Shown one piece after another: positions 27,268 through 36,971 of a stretch of DNA of 64,000 bases. Position 1 is the first letter of the stretch. Each line of letters begins with the position of its first letter. The DNA is taken from NCBI GenBank assembly GCA_903891085.1, contig CAITDJ010000046.1:27222-91221 (forward strand), written 5' to 3'. A program made the translations under genes and the position numbers. The stretch is from an uncultured Bacteroidota bacterium. GTDB lineage: Bacteria > Bacteroidota > Bacteroidia > Bacteroidales > F082. Below the pieces are notes generated by a model that did not search any database, was not told the origin of the DNA, and saw nothing but the letters and a program-made list of their open reading frames with translations.

Positions 27268-27306
27268 AAAAACAAATCACCCCCGAAAGTAAATCCCGGG
27301 GATGAT
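27268..27306 (-). terminator. Terminator after the dksA-like gene
   Basis: On the minus strand ATCATCCCCG and CGGGGGTGAT form a 10-bp stem with one mismatch, followed by a T-rich stretch. It separates the dksA-like gene from lspA. Confidence 0.6.
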
Positions 27307-27341
27307 AATTAAATCAATGAATTGTTGACCTTTATAATCAA

Positions 27342-27755
27342 TTATGCTTGTTTTTGATTCATCTTGGCTTCCATGCTCAGTGTGGCATGTGGCACAATAC
27401 GCAGACGTTCTTTTGCAATCAGTTTGCCAGTAACGCGACAAATACCGTATGACTTATTTTCGATGCGGATCAGGGCGTTTTCAAGATTAACAATGAATTT
27501 CTGTTGACGGGCTGCCAGTTTACCGTTTTCTTCCTTCGAAAGCACCTGATATCCTTCTTCCAACACTTTAAAAGTTGGTGAAGTGTCGTCGGTGCCATTG
27601 TCATGTGTGTTTGAAAGTGCCTCGGAAAGAATTTTTAAATCAGCTTTTGCATTATCCAGCTTCTTCAGGATAATTGCTCTGAATTCTTCCAACTCCTCAT
27701 CTGAATACCGGTTTTTTTTAACCTCAGCATGCTTTACTTTTTCTTGCTCTTTCAT
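27342..27755 (-). CDS. DksA/TraR-family RNA polymerase-binding protein without zinc site
   Basis: A 137-residue DksA-type protein, expected to enter the RNA polymerase secondary channel and modulate transcription with ppGpp. A long coiled coil spans about residues 15-95, and the C-terminal globular motif is YGICRVTGKLIAKERLRIVP. Only one of the four zinc cysteines of E. coli DksA remains: CxxC is C-R-V-T and the second pair is S-M-E-A. This is usual in Bacteroidota. The ATG at 27755 (MKEQEK) is preferred over 27788 because family members start near here. It probably forms a unit with ileS upstream. Confidence 0.87.
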   Translation of the reverse strand: MKEQEKVKHAEVKKNRYSDEELEEFRAIILKKLDNAKADLKILSEALSNTHDNGTDDTSPTFKVLEEGYQVLSKEENGKLAARQQKFIVNLENALIRIENKSYGICRVTGKLIAKERLRIVPHATLSMEAKMNQKQA

Positions 27756-27845
27756 AGCTTTAAAATTTAGATTCCAACAATGATTCAATTCATGAATCCG
27801 GTATAAATTTATATCAATTTTTCAATAAACAACATGATCTTTACA

Positions 27846-30800
27846 TTAATTTACAGATATATCTCTTTTTCTGATCACGATGCGGGCCATTATAGTCTCA
27901 GTTATCTCAATATCAGCAACTTCTGCATTATCTAAATGGGCTGTAATATCCAATATTGCCAATGTTTCGGAACAAATATACGTTGCATAATTATTCAATG
28001 CTTCATCCAGTTCGCCTGACGATTCTATCTGCAAAATGATGTGATCAGTTACTTCAAAACCAGCGTCTTTACGCATATTCTGAACACGATTTACCACTTC
28101 GCGGGCGAGTCCTTCCTGCACGAGTTCAGGTGTAAGGGTCATGTCTAAAGCCACTGTCAGTTTGTCCTGCGATGCCACTGTCCAACCCGGAATATCTTCG
28201 GTCATGATTTCGACATCCTCCAGCGTCAGATCAATTTTTTCATCACCAATCATCACTGATTTGGCACCTGTGAGTTCAATCTCACGAATGTCCTGCTGAT
28301 TGAAAGCTGCAAAAAGCGCAGCAATCTGTTTCATCAGTTTCCCATGACGTGGTCCAAGTGTTTTGAAGTTCGGTTTGATTTTCTTTACCAGAATATTTGC
28401 GTCTTCTCCAAGATATTCAACACTTTTCACGTTCACTTCAGAAAGAATAAGATTTTCAACCTCATTCAGTTGTTGTTGCATCTGAATTCCGCTCACAGGA
28501 ATCATGATTTTGTTGAGCGGCTGACGTACGCGCATATTTGTCTTCTTGCGCAGCGATAGCACCATCGACGATATCTGTTGTGCCATCTGCATGCGTTCCT
28601 CCAGCGCTTTATCGATGAATTCAGTGTTTGCTATCGGAAAATAAGTTAGATGTACCGATTCGAAGGCACTTTTACCGGAAGCAGTATTCAGGTCAATGAA
28701 AAGACGTTCGCCAAAGAAAGGCGCAATGGGTGAGGCCAAACGGGCCACAGTTTCAAGACAGGTATACAATGTTTGATAAGCCGAAATTTTATCGGAGGTG
28801 TATTGTCCTTTCCAGAAACGGCGGCGCGACAAACGCACATACCAGTTACTTAAATGCTCATCAACAAATAGTTGTATTGCACGTCCGGCCCTGGTTGGCT
28901 CGTAGGTTTCATATGCTTCATCCACCGTAAGGATGAGCGAATTTAATTCGGAAAGTATCCAGCGATCAATTTCAGGACGTTCGTTCAACGGAATCTCAGG
29001 TTCAGCATAAGTGAACCCATCGATGTTTGCGTATAAAGCAAAGAAGGCATAGGTATTATGCAGCGTTCCGAAAAATTTTCGCCGCACTTCATCCAGTCCG
29101 TTCAGGTCGAATTTCAGGTTGTCCCATGGCTGGGCATTCGTGATCAAATACCAACGTGTGGCATCAGGACCATATTTCTCAATTGTTTCGAAAGGGTCGA
29201 CGGCATTGCCTAAACGTTTCGACATTTTATTACCACTCTTGTCGAGCACCAGCCCGTTCGATAACACCGTTTTATAAGCCACGCTATCGAACAGCATCAC
29301 GGCAATGGCATGTAATGTGAAAAACCAGCCACGCGTTTGGTCAACACCTTCTGCGATAAAATCGGCCGGAAAATTCTCTTTAAATGTTTCTTTGTTCTCA
29401 AACGGATAATGCATCTGCGCATACGGCATCGCGCCCGAATCGAACCAAACGTCGATCAAATCAGCCTCACGAAACATCTTGTTGCCTGAAGGTGAAACGA
29501 GTACAATGTTGTCGGCATACGGACGGTGCAGATCGAAACTGCTGTAATTAGCAGAACTGTTATCCCCTTCTTTGTAGGCGGCAAAAGGATTGTCCTGCAT
29601 GAAACCGGCTTCGACAGCACGATCAACCGCCTCTTTTAGTTCGGCCACAGAGCCAAAGCAACGTTGTTCGGTTTTGTCTTCGGTAACCCAGATTGGAAGC
29701 GGCACACCCCAGAAACGGGTGCGCGACAGGTTCCAGTCAACCAGGTTTTCGAGCCAGTTACCAAAACGGCCTTCGCCGGTTGATTTTGGTTTCCAGTTGA
29801 TGGTTTTGTTGAGTTCGAGCATGCGCTCTTTGTATGCAGTTGTCCGGATGAACCAACTATCCATCGGATAATATAATACCGGTTTGTCGGTGCGCCAGCA
29901 ATGCGGATAATTGTGCACAAACTTCTCGATACGGAATGCTTTGTTTTCCTTTTTGAGCATCACCGAAATGTCAACATCTAATGTGGCTGAATCATCGGTC
30001 AGACTTTCGTCATAGGCGTTTTTAACAAACCTTCCGGAAAACTCTTTGTAGGAATCAACGTCAACAAACTCTTTAACAAATTCACTGTCAAGTTCTTCAA
30101 TCAGATATAAGCGACCACGTAAATCGACCATCGGACGTTTGCCACCTTCAGGATCGATCAGTAACAGCGGTACAATGCCGGTTTGTTTTGCCACGCGGTC
30201 GTCATCGGCACCAAAAGTCGGGGCGATATGCACGATTCCTGTACCATCCACCGTGGTTACAAAATCACCTTCGATCACCCTGAAAGCATCGCCCATCGGG
30301 CGCACCCAGGGAATCAATTGTTTGTAATTGATTCCGGCGAGTTTTTTTCCTTTGAATTCATCGATAACGGTATAAGGTATTTTCTTATCGCCTGTTTTAT
30401 AAGCAACGAAATCGCCATCAAGCATACCTGCATCAAAATAAGTATGAATGAGATTTTTGGCCAACATCACCTGAATAGGTATGCCGGTGTAGGGATTAAA
30501 AGTTTTTACGAGTACATAATCGATGTTTGAACCAACGGCAAGGGCAGTATTTGAAGGCAGTGTCCAAGGTGTGGTTGTCCAGGCAAGGATGAATAATGGT
30601 AATTGTGCATCAGCCTTGATGAACGCGGTTTTTTCGTTCCGAATCACTTCGAACTGTGCAGTGGCCGAGGTGTCTTTCACATCGCGGTAGCAACCCGGCT
30701 GGTTCAGTTCGTGCGTGCTGAGCCCGGTGCCGGCAGCAGGTGAATACGGCTGAATGGTATATCCTTTGTATAGCAGGCCTTTTTCGTTGAGTTTCGAAAG

Positions 30801-31289
30801 CAGATACCACACGGTTTCGATGTATTTGTTATCGAAAGTAATATAGGGATTATCCAGGTCGACCCAATAGCCCATGGCGCGCGTAAGCTCATCCCACAGG
30901 TCTTTATATTTCATGACTTCGGTGCGGCAGGCGAGGTTGTATTCTTCCACGCTGATTTTCTTACCAATATCGTCTTTGGTGATGCCGAGCGACTTCTCCA
31001 CGCCCATTTCAACGGGCAGGCCATGTGTGTCCCAACCGGCTTTACGTTGTACGTGCTTTCCCTTCAGGGTCTGGTAACGACAGAAAATATCCTTGATAGC
31101 TCGGGCCATCACATGGTGAATGCCCGGAACACCGTTGGCCGAAGGCGGACCTTCGTAAAAAACATAGGCCTCGCTGTTTTTGCGTGTTTCGAGACTCTTA
31201 TTGAAAATGTCGTTTTCTTCCCAGAATTTACGGATATCGACACCGATCTGGGTAAGATTTAACTGCTTGTATTCGTTGTATTTAGCCAT
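27846..31289 (-). CDS. ileS: Isoleucyl-tRNA synthetase
   Basis: A 1147-residue class I synthetase. The HIGH-like motif is GIHH within PPSANGVPGIHHVMAR near residue 58. The editing domain has GWDTHGLPVE upstream and TWTLPSNTAL-type sequences (WTTTPWTLPSN) near 240. KMSKR lies near residue 690 in DKSGNKMSKRLGN. The anticodon domain follows, then an extra C-terminal region to 1147 (LTLEDVEI, LVQEGLAREVVNRVQNMRK). It is about 200 residues longer than E. coli IleS and lacks that enzyme's C-terminal Cys4 zinc site, so it belongs to the larger eukaryote-like branch. Confidence 0.97.
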   Translation of the reverse strand: MAKYNEYKQLNLTQIGVDIRKFWEENDIFNKSLETRKNSEAYVFYEGPPSANGVPGIHHVMARAIKDIFCRYQTLKGKHVQRKAGWDTHGLPVEMGVEKSLGITKDDIGKKISVEEYNLACRTEVMKYKDLWDELTRAMGYWVDLDNPYITFDNKYIETVWYLLSKLNEKGLLYKGYTIQPYSPAAGTGLSTHELNQPGCYRDVKDTSATAQFEVIRNEKTAFIKADAQLPLFILAWTTTPWTLPSNTALAVGSNIDYVLVKTFNPYTGIPIQVMLAKNLIHTYFDAGMLDGDFVAYKTGDKKIPYTVIDEFKGKKLAGINYKQLIPWVRPMGDAFRVIEGDFVTTVDGTGIVHIAPTFGADDDRVAKQTGIVPLLLIDPEGGKRPMVDLRGRLYLIEELDSEFVKEFVDVDSYKEFSGRFVKNAYDESLTDDSATLDVDISVMLKKENKAFRIEKFVHNYPHCWRTDKPVLYYPMDSWFIRTTAYKERMLELNKTINWKPKSTGEGRFGNWLENLVDWNLSRTRFWGVPLPIWVTEDKTEQRCFGSVAELKEAVDRAVEAGFMQDNPFAAYKEGDNSSANYSSFDLHRPYADNIVLVSPSGNKMFREADLIDVWFDSGAMPYAQMHYPFENKETFKENFPADFIAEGVDQTRGWFFTLHAIAVMLFDSVAYKTVLSNGLVLDKSGNKMSKRLGNAVDPFETIEKYGPDATRWYLITNAQPWDNLKFDLNGLDEVRRKFFGTLHNTYAFFALYANIDGFTYAEPEIPLNERPEIDRWILSELNSLILTVDEAYETYEPTRAGRAIQLFVDEHLSNWYVRLSRRRFWKGQYTSDKISAYQTLYTCLETVARLASPIAPFFGERLFIDLNTASGKSAFESVHLTYFPIANTEFIDKALEERMQMAQQISSMVLSLRKKTNMRVRQPLNKIMIPVSGIQMQQQLNEVENLILSEVNVKSVEYLGEDANILVKKIKPNFKTLGPRHGKLMKQIAALFAAFNQQDIREIELTGAKSVMIGDEKIDLTLEDVEIMTEDIPGWTVASQDKLTVALDMTLTPELVQEGLAREVVNRVQNMRKDAGFEVTDHIILQIESSGELDEALNNYATYICSETLAILDITAHLDNAEVADIEITETIMARIVIRKRDISVN

Positions 31290-31427
31290 CTTAAAACTCT
31301 ACCGGAAAAACCGGTCTGCATTGATAATCTTTACATTAAAAAAAATTGTAATCCATCCCAGTATATGTGAAAGGTGAAAGACCTGAAACATCCACACCAG
31401 GAAATGATTACACAAAAAAATTGGGTG

Positions 31428-31435
31428 CAAAAGTA
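31428..31435 (-). promoter_or_regulatory. Promoter -7 box of ileS
   Basis: TACTTTTG on the minus strand matches TAnnTTTG. It predicts a leader of about 130 nt before the ileS ATG. No tRNA-responsive leader was recognised. Confidence 0.4.
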
Positions 31436-31526
31436 GGAAAAAATTCATTTGACGGGAGCCGACCCTTTTCGCATACTTATAAAAAAAGACGCGCAAGAAC
31501 AGAAATGAAGAACACTTTTTACATGG

Positions 31527-31709
31527 TTATTTTTCCGGGGGTACTTTTAATCCGGCTTCTCTTGCTTCGCTAATACCAATAGCAATGGCCTGGTCTCTGT
31601 TTTTCACCTTTCCGCCACTGCCGTTTTTACCCGATTTCAGTGTTCCTTCTTTGAACTCGTGCATGACTTCCCCGATTTTTTCCTGTGCTTTTTTTGAATA
31701 CTTTGCCAT
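31527..31709 (-). CDS. Small basic protein, DUF6496-like
   Basis: A 60-residue lysine-rich protein (MAKYSKKAQEKIGEVMHEFK) with a Gly/Ser-rich middle (LKSGKNGSGGKVKNRDQAIA) and a C-terminal AIGISEAREAGLKVP. This pattern matches the small DUF6496 family, found across many bacteria as a stand-alone or tandem unit and without known function. The basic nature suggests nucleic-acid association, but this is inference. It stands alone upstream of ileS. Confidence 0.75.
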   Translation of the reverse strand: MAKYSKKAQEKIGEVMHEFKEGTLKSGKNGSGGKVKNRDQAIAIGISEAREAGLKVPPEK

Positions 31710-31890
31710 GATGTGTTTATTAATTATTGATCACTAACTGTTCAGAAGTAGCTTGATGCGATGAAAAAAGTGTTACACAACATTGTAAAAAACTTACATA
31801 TTTCCTATCAGTTGATGCACAACTGAATTCAGGCCTAAAAGGTTTAAAATCAATGCGTCTGAATTGTAACTTACTCACATCATTTTTTCG

Positions 31891-31898
31891 TAATTTTG
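31891..31898 (+). promoter_or_regulatory. Promoter -7 box of the 31915 gene
   Basis: TAATTTTG fits TAnnTTTG and ends 16 bp before the ATG at 31915, giving a very short leader. Confidence 0.5.
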
Positions 31899-31914
31899 AA
31901 TAAAATCCATTCAC

Positions 31915-32424
31915 ATGACAACTTTCAAAGAAACACAAAAATTTGACCAGCCTTTGATTTGGATTGGCATCATTGCAATCGGTATGATTATAACCTTTGT
32001 TTTTGGGGTTGGACTTTACAAACAACTTATCCAGGGTCTGCCATTCGGGAATAACCCTATGAGTGACAATGGATTGATCTTCACATTCGTGCTAACCACC
32101 CTGCTTTTTATAGGCCTTATTTTACTGTTCGCGTTTGCCAGACTGTCAACGATTATAGATAAAAATGGTATCGAATACAGATTTTTTCCATTTCAGTGCC
32201 AATACCGTAAAATAAGCTGGAATGACATTGAAAAACAGGAAGTTATCACCTATAAACCCATTCGTGAGTATGGTGGCTGGGGTATTCGGTTTGGGAAAAA
32301 GGGGAAGGCTTTCAATGTTGCCGGTGACAAAGGATTGCAACTTTATCTGAAGAATGGTAAACAGATATTGATCGGAACACAAAAGGATGTGGACCTGGCC
32401 GATTTTCTGACAACGCTGAAATAG
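31915..32424 (+). CDS. Two-helix membrane protein with PH-like domain
   Basis: A 169-residue protein with two membrane helices at about residues 14-38 and 57-82, then a C-terminal beta-rich domain (STIIDKNGIEYRFFPF ... RKISWNDIEKQEVITYKP ... GTQKDVDLADFLTTL). This resembles bacterial PH-like (bPH) domains. No catalytic residues are apparent. It is followed 81 bp later by the Rieske oxygenase gene on the same strand, but linkage is uncertain. Function unknown. Confidence 0.75.
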   Translation: MTTFKETQKFDQPLIWIGIIAIGMIITFVFGVGLYKQLIQGLPFGNNPMSDNGLIFTFVLTTLLFIGLILLFAFARLSTIIDKNGIEYRFFPFQCQYRKISWNDIEKQEVITYKPIREYGGWGIRFGKKGKAFNVAGDKGLQLYLKNGKQILIGTQKDVDLADFLTTLK

Positions 32425-32505
32425 CTGAATCTTCAGAAAAAAACTCCTTCAAATAACCAACAGAAATACAAACTAGGTACAGTATTTTATAAAAAACAAG
32501 TTGCT

Positions 32506-33489
32506 ATGATCAATAACCAATGGTATATAATTCTTGAGTCGAAAGAATTAAAAAAGAACAAACCCCTGCGGGTAAAACGGATGAATGAAGACATGGTGTT
32601 GTGGCGTAATGAAAACGGAAAAGCCTGTTGCATTGCCGATAAATGCTGTCATCGCGGGGCTTCGTTGTCCTGTGGAAAGTTGAAAGAAGGCAAACTGGAA
32701 TGTCCGTTCCATGGATTTGTTTTTGATGAAACCGGAAAAGTCGTGCTGATTCCGGCCAATGGGAAAAACAAGGTGGTGCCCGAAACCATGAAAGTTACTT
32801 CGTTCAAAACCCACGAAGATGATGGCTTTATCTGGATTTGGTGGGGCGATGATGACAAAGTAACAGCAGCGCCGTTTTTCTTTACCGAACTCCGCAATTT
32901 CTCCTATTCAAGTTTCAAAGATGAATGGAATATTCATTATTCGAGGGCGATCGAAAACCAGCTCGACGTGGTTCATTTGCCATTTATCCATCGCACCACC
33001 ATTGGTCGCGGCAACAAAACACTGGTAAATGGTCCGGTGGTGACCCTCGAAAATGACTTGCTCACTTTTTATGTGAACAATGTGAAGGATGACGGCCAAA
33101 CCGTTCCATTAAAACCAAACGAAATTGTTGATTATCATAAACTTTTTCACCTTCAATTTCATTATCCGAATATCTGGCAGAATTTCATTTCTGATAAAAT
33201 AAGGGCATTTGCCGCCTTTGTTCCGGTTGATGAAGACAACACGGTTATATATATCCGTTACTATCAGCGAATGATCAACTTCCCTTTATTGAAAGAGCTC
33301 TTCAATTATATTGGCAAAATATCGAGTATCATCATTCTTCGGCAGGATAAAAAAATTGTGGTCACCCAACTACCAAAAAAAAGCGAATATGCGATGGATG
33401 AACGCCTGATAATGGGCGACAAACCCATTATTGAATACCGCAAACGACGACATGAATTGATTGAGCGTTATCAAGAAGTTCCGGAATAA
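32506..33489 (+). CDS. Rieske non-haem iron oxygenase, alpha subunit type
   Basis: A 327-residue oxygenase component. The N-terminal Rieske [2Fe-2S] domain has C47-C-H49 and C66-P-F-H69. The catalytic domain has the mononuclear-iron motif D154-V-V-H157-x4-H162 in LDVVHLPFIHRT. This pattern matches the pheophorbide a oxygenase/vanillate O-demethylase-like branch. The reaction needs O2 and electrons from a reductase, but no ferredoxin reductase gene is adjacent. The substrate cannot be inferred. Presence of an O2-using enzyme suggests at least occasional exposure to oxygen. Confidence 0.85.
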   Translation: MINNQWYIILESKELKKNKPLRVKRMNEDMVLWRNENGKACCIADKCCHRGASLSCGKLKEGKLECPFHGFVFDETGKVVLIPANGKNKVVPETMKVTSFKTHEDDGFIWIWWGDDDKVTAAPFFFTELRNFSYSSFKDEWNIHYSRAIENQLDVVHLPFIHRTTIGRGNKTLVNGPVVTLENDLLTFYVNNVKDDGQTVPLKPNEIVDYHKLFHLQFHYPNIWQNFISDKIRAFAAFVPVDEDNTVIYIRYYQRMINFPLLKELFNYIGKISSIIILRQDKKIVVTQLPKKSEYAMDERLIMGDKPIIEYRKRRHELIERYQEVPE

Positions 33490-33696
33490 TGTTGGAGTAA
33501 TCAGGTTTCACAATTACCGTAAGTGAAAACAAGCCCAATGAAATGAGCTTAAAAATAGCCATCCTTGCGCGAATATCACTCTTCTGATGAATTTCGGTTA
33601 AACATACAATGTTCGATTTGTACTAATTTCGCAGAATAAATCAACCTTCATCAAGGTCATGAGCGGATGATTTAACGATGAAACTAAATAATTACT

Positions 33697-36243
33697 ATGT
33701 ACCAATCAAAACGAATCGAAGCCTTTAAAAAACTGGTTAATAATAAGTTTGATATTTATAACAGCCTTTTTCTCAACCTGCCTTACCACACAGAAAATAA
33801 TATTGGAATGCTTGTTCCATTGCTTTATCAACTATGTAAACAAGGCCTTGAATCGGGTAAAGATCCACAGGAAATTCTTGATGCTTTTTTCGCAAATTAT
33901 GCAAGCATTGATGCAGAAAAAGATAAAATCGATTTCATGTTCAGCGTTATTCAATATGTTGAAAGACAGGTTGTTCTTTACGACAGTGTGGAAGATGCTG
34001 CTTTTACGGATTTGCAGGATCTGACCAGTAATCTGTCTATCAAAGATTTTTTTCAATTGATTAACAACAAGAAGGATCCATCCGACATCTCCGAAAAACT
34101 ATCAAACTTCAGCGCCAGAATTGTGTTTACAGCGCATCCCACACAATTTTACACACCTTCGGTTTTGGACATCATCGGTAAACTGAGACTACTGATAGCT
34201 GATAATCAGTTGGATGAGATTGATCTGACTTTGCAACAACTGGGATTGACTTCATTAATAAACGCGAAAAAGCCCACGCCTTTTGATGAAGCAAAAAACA
34301 TCATCTACTTTCTTAGAAACGTGTATTATGACGCAGTTGGCGAACTGTATGCCTATATCAAAGAGAATGTCAGGGACAATGCATTTGATAATCCAAACCT
34401 AATAAAGCTGGGGTTTTGGCCTGGTGGCGATAGGGATGGAAATCCTTTTGTAACATCGTTCACCACGCAGGATGTTGCCGAAGAGCTACGAATTACATTG
34501 ATGAAATGTTATTATCAGGATGTAAAAAAATTACAGCCAATATTGACTTTCAAGTTCATTGATGAAATACTGAATTCCCTCAGGACCAGCTTATACAAAT
34601 CCATATTTAATCAGTCCGATGCCATGACGTTTGAGAAAATAATAAATCCCTTGTATGTCGTTAGAGAATTATTGGTTGACAAATACCATAGCCTGTATCT
34701 GAAAAAACTGGATAATCTTATTGATAAGGTGAAGATATTCAGAACCCATTTTGCCACACTTGATATACGCCAGGATCACCAAATGCATAAAAAAGTTGTG
34801 GAAGAGGTTCTTATCCGGCAGGGGTTAATTAAAACCAGTCTGGATGAACTTCAGAAAGAGGAGCTAATCAACATATTGCTCCATGAAAACATTCATGTGA
34901 AAACTGAAAACTTTGAAGAAGAAATTATTCAGGACACTATCAGGAATATTTCTCAATTGAAAAGTATTCAGGAAAGAAGCGGTGAAGAGGGTTGCAACCG
35001 ATATATTATCAGTAATTCTGAGGATGTCTTCTCGGTCCTTTTCGTTTACGGTTTATTCAGATGGTGTGGAATTGAACCAAAGGAAATGACATTCGATATC
35101 ATCCCGCTTTTTGAAACCATGGAGGGAATGAAAAATTCAGAATCAACCATGCAGAAACTTTTTGAACTCCCCGAATACAGATTCCATGTTTCGCAACGGA
35201 ATGATAAACAAACCATCATGCTTGGCTTTTCGGACGGCACCAAAGATGGCGGATATCTGAAAGCCAACTGGTCGATATTTGAAACCAAAGAAAACTTAAC
35301 ATCAGTTTGCGAAAATAACAATATCAAGGCCATTTTCTTTGATGGACGTGGCGGACCACCGGCACGTGGTGGAGGTAAAACGCACAGGTTCTATGCGTCA
35401 CAAAGTCAACGCATTGCCAATCATGAAATTCAATTAACCATTCAGGGACAAACCATTACAAGCACTTACGGAACCAAAGAGCATTTCATTCATAATTGTG
35501 AACAACTTCTGACAGCCGGATTATCCAATAGTCTTTTAGAAAAGGCAAACGATTTCAACCCAACTTCACGTCAGTTACTGAAAGAGTTAGCCAACATCAG
35601 TTTTGATAAATATAATGAACTCAAAAGGCACAAGATGTTCATTCCGTATCTCGAAAATATGAGTACGCTAAAATATTATGGAAAAGCCAATATTGGAAGC
35701 AGACCGGGCAAAAGAGGAAACAAAAAACATCTCGAACTAACAGACCTGAGGGCCATCTCCTTTGTGGGTTCATGGAGTCAGTTGAAGCAAAATGTACCCG
35801 GTTATTTCGGGACCGGAACCGCCATTCGAACCATGATAGAAGATGGCAAACTTGAAGATTTAAAGAAACTGTTTAGTGAAACACCATTTTTCAAAGCGCT
35901 TACGCTCAACAGCATGATGTCATTGTCAAAATCGAATTTTGATCTGACAGCTTATATGAAAAAGGATCCCAAATACAAGGATTTTTGGACAATTCTGCAT
36001 GAGGAATATATATTGACGATTGAAATGTTGTTGCTCATTTCGGGCTATAATGTCTTAATGGAGGAAGAGCCAATTTCGAGAGAATCGATAAAAATCAGGG
36101 AGAAAATTGTGCTGCCTTTGCTTGTGATTCAGCAGTATGCTTTGCAAAAAATCAGTCAGAACGAAAGCCATAAAACACTTTATGAGAAAATAGTTACCCG
36201 TTCATTGTATGGAAATATAAACGCAAGCAGGAACTCCGTTTAA
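33697..36243 (+). CDS. ppc: Phosphoenolpyruvate carboxylase
   Basis: An 848-residue enzyme making oxaloacetate from PEP and bicarbonate. Catalytic motifs: FTAHPT with His147, GFWPGGDRDGNP near residues 244-255, the glycine-rich loop FDGRGGPPARGGGKTHRF near 548-565, and GSRPGKRG near 668-675 followed by LRAISFVGSWSQ. Several motifs differ slightly from the E. coli forms (GSWMGGDRDGNP, FHGRGGTVGRGGGP), which marks a divergent bacterial branch. The final residues are not the usual QNTG but end NINASRNSV. A monocistronic gene is likely. Confidence 0.93.
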   Translation: MYQSKRIEAFKKLVNNKFDIYNSLFLNLPYHTENNIGMLVPLLYQLCKQGLESGKDPQEILDAFFANYASIDAEKDKIDFMFSVIQYVERQVVLYDSVEDAAFTDLQDLTSNLSIKDFFQLINNKKDPSDISEKLSNFSARIVFTAHPTQFYTPSVLDIIGKLRLLIADNQLDEIDLTLQQLGLTSLINAKKPTPFDEAKNIIYFLRNVYYDAVGELYAYIKENVRDNAFDNPNLIKLGFWPGGDRDGNPFVTSFTTQDVAEELRITLMKCYYQDVKKLQPILTFKFIDEILNSLRTSLYKSIFNQSDAMTFEKIINPLYVVRELLVDKYHSLYLKKLDNLIDKVKIFRTHFATLDIRQDHQMHKKVVEEVLIRQGLIKTSLDELQKEELINILLHENIHVKTENFEEEIIQDTIRNISQLKSIQERSGEEGCNRYIISNSEDVFSVLFVYGLFRWCGIEPKEMTFDIIPLFETMEGMKNSESTMQKLFELPEYRFHVSQRNDKQTIMLGFSDGTKDGGYLKANWSIFETKENLTSVCENNNIKAIFFDGRGGPPARGGGKTHRFYASQSQRIANHEIQLTIQGQTITSTYGTKEHFIHNCEQLLTAGLSNSLLEKANDFNPTSRQLLKELANISFDKYNELKRHKMFIPYLENMSTLKYYGKANIGSRPGKRGNKKHLELTDLRAISFVGSWSQLKQNVPGYFGTGTAIRTMIEDGKLEDLKKLFSETPFFKALTLNSMMSLSKSNFDLTAYMKKDPKYKDFWTILHEEYILTIEMLLLISGYNVLMEEEPISRESIKIREKIVLPLLVIQQYALQKISQNESHKTLYEKIVTRSLYGNINASRNSV

Positions 36244-36272
36244 ACCATAAAATAATTTGAAAACCATTTTTT

Positions 36273-36812
36273 ATGAAAATGAAATCAGATAACATTGTGC
36301 TTCGCAGATTGACAGACGATGATGCACCGCACATGGCAACAATGGCCAACAACGAAAAAATATTCAGAAACGTACGCGACGCCCTCCCCCATCCCTACAC
36401 ATTGGAGGATGCGATCACATTCATCAATAGCTGCAAAAATCATGATCCGATCACAACTTTCGCCATTGAATATTGCGGTGAATATGTCGGAAACATCGGA
36501 CTTGTTCCCGGAAGTGATGTGTATCGTAAATCAGCTGAAATAGGTTACTTCATCGGAGAACCTTACTGGAATAAAGGAATCGTAACAACAGCATTAAACC
36601 TGATAACTGAATATTGCTTTCACGACCTTGGTATGATTCGGGTTTTTACCGGTGTTTTTGAATACAATACGGCCTCTATGCGGGTACTCGAAAAATGCGG
36701 TTTCGAAAAAGAATGTGTTTTTAAAAAGGCCGTTATCAAACAAGAAAAAATTTGGGATGAAGTGCGGTTTTCAAAGATCAATCCCGAATTCCTGGTTGAA
36801 GAAAACCATTGA
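36273..36812 (+). CDS. GNAT-family N-acetyltransferase, RimJ/RimL type
   Basis: A 179-residue acetyl-CoA-dependent acetyltransferase. The GNAT fold is shown by EIGYFIGEPYWNKGIVTTAL near residues 88-107 (acetyl-CoA loop) and the C-terminal MRVLEKCGFEKEC, typical of the RimJ/RimL-like group acting on protein N-termini or small amines. It starts 29 bp after ppc. The substrate is unknown. Confidence 0.88.
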   Translation: MKMKSDNIVLRRLTDDDAPHMATMANNEKIFRNVRDALPHPYTLEDAITFINSCKNHDPITTFAIEYCGEYVGNIGLVPGSDVYRKSAEIGYFIGEPYWNKGIVTTALNLITEYCFHDLGMIRVFTGVFEYNTASMRVLEKCGFEKECVFKKAVIKQEKIWDEVRFSKINPEFLVEENH

Positions 36813-36971
36813 TACTGCCTTTTCGAAATTCCTGTTTCAGGCTTTTTGAGGTTCATTGCAGCAAAATAAAGGATCAGGAATCTCCTGCAGAACAATTTAT
36901 CCATTCCGTTTGTTTCATTTGACTGAACGTCGATTTGCCTGCTCTACAGAATTAATCTGCGGGTAAACATA

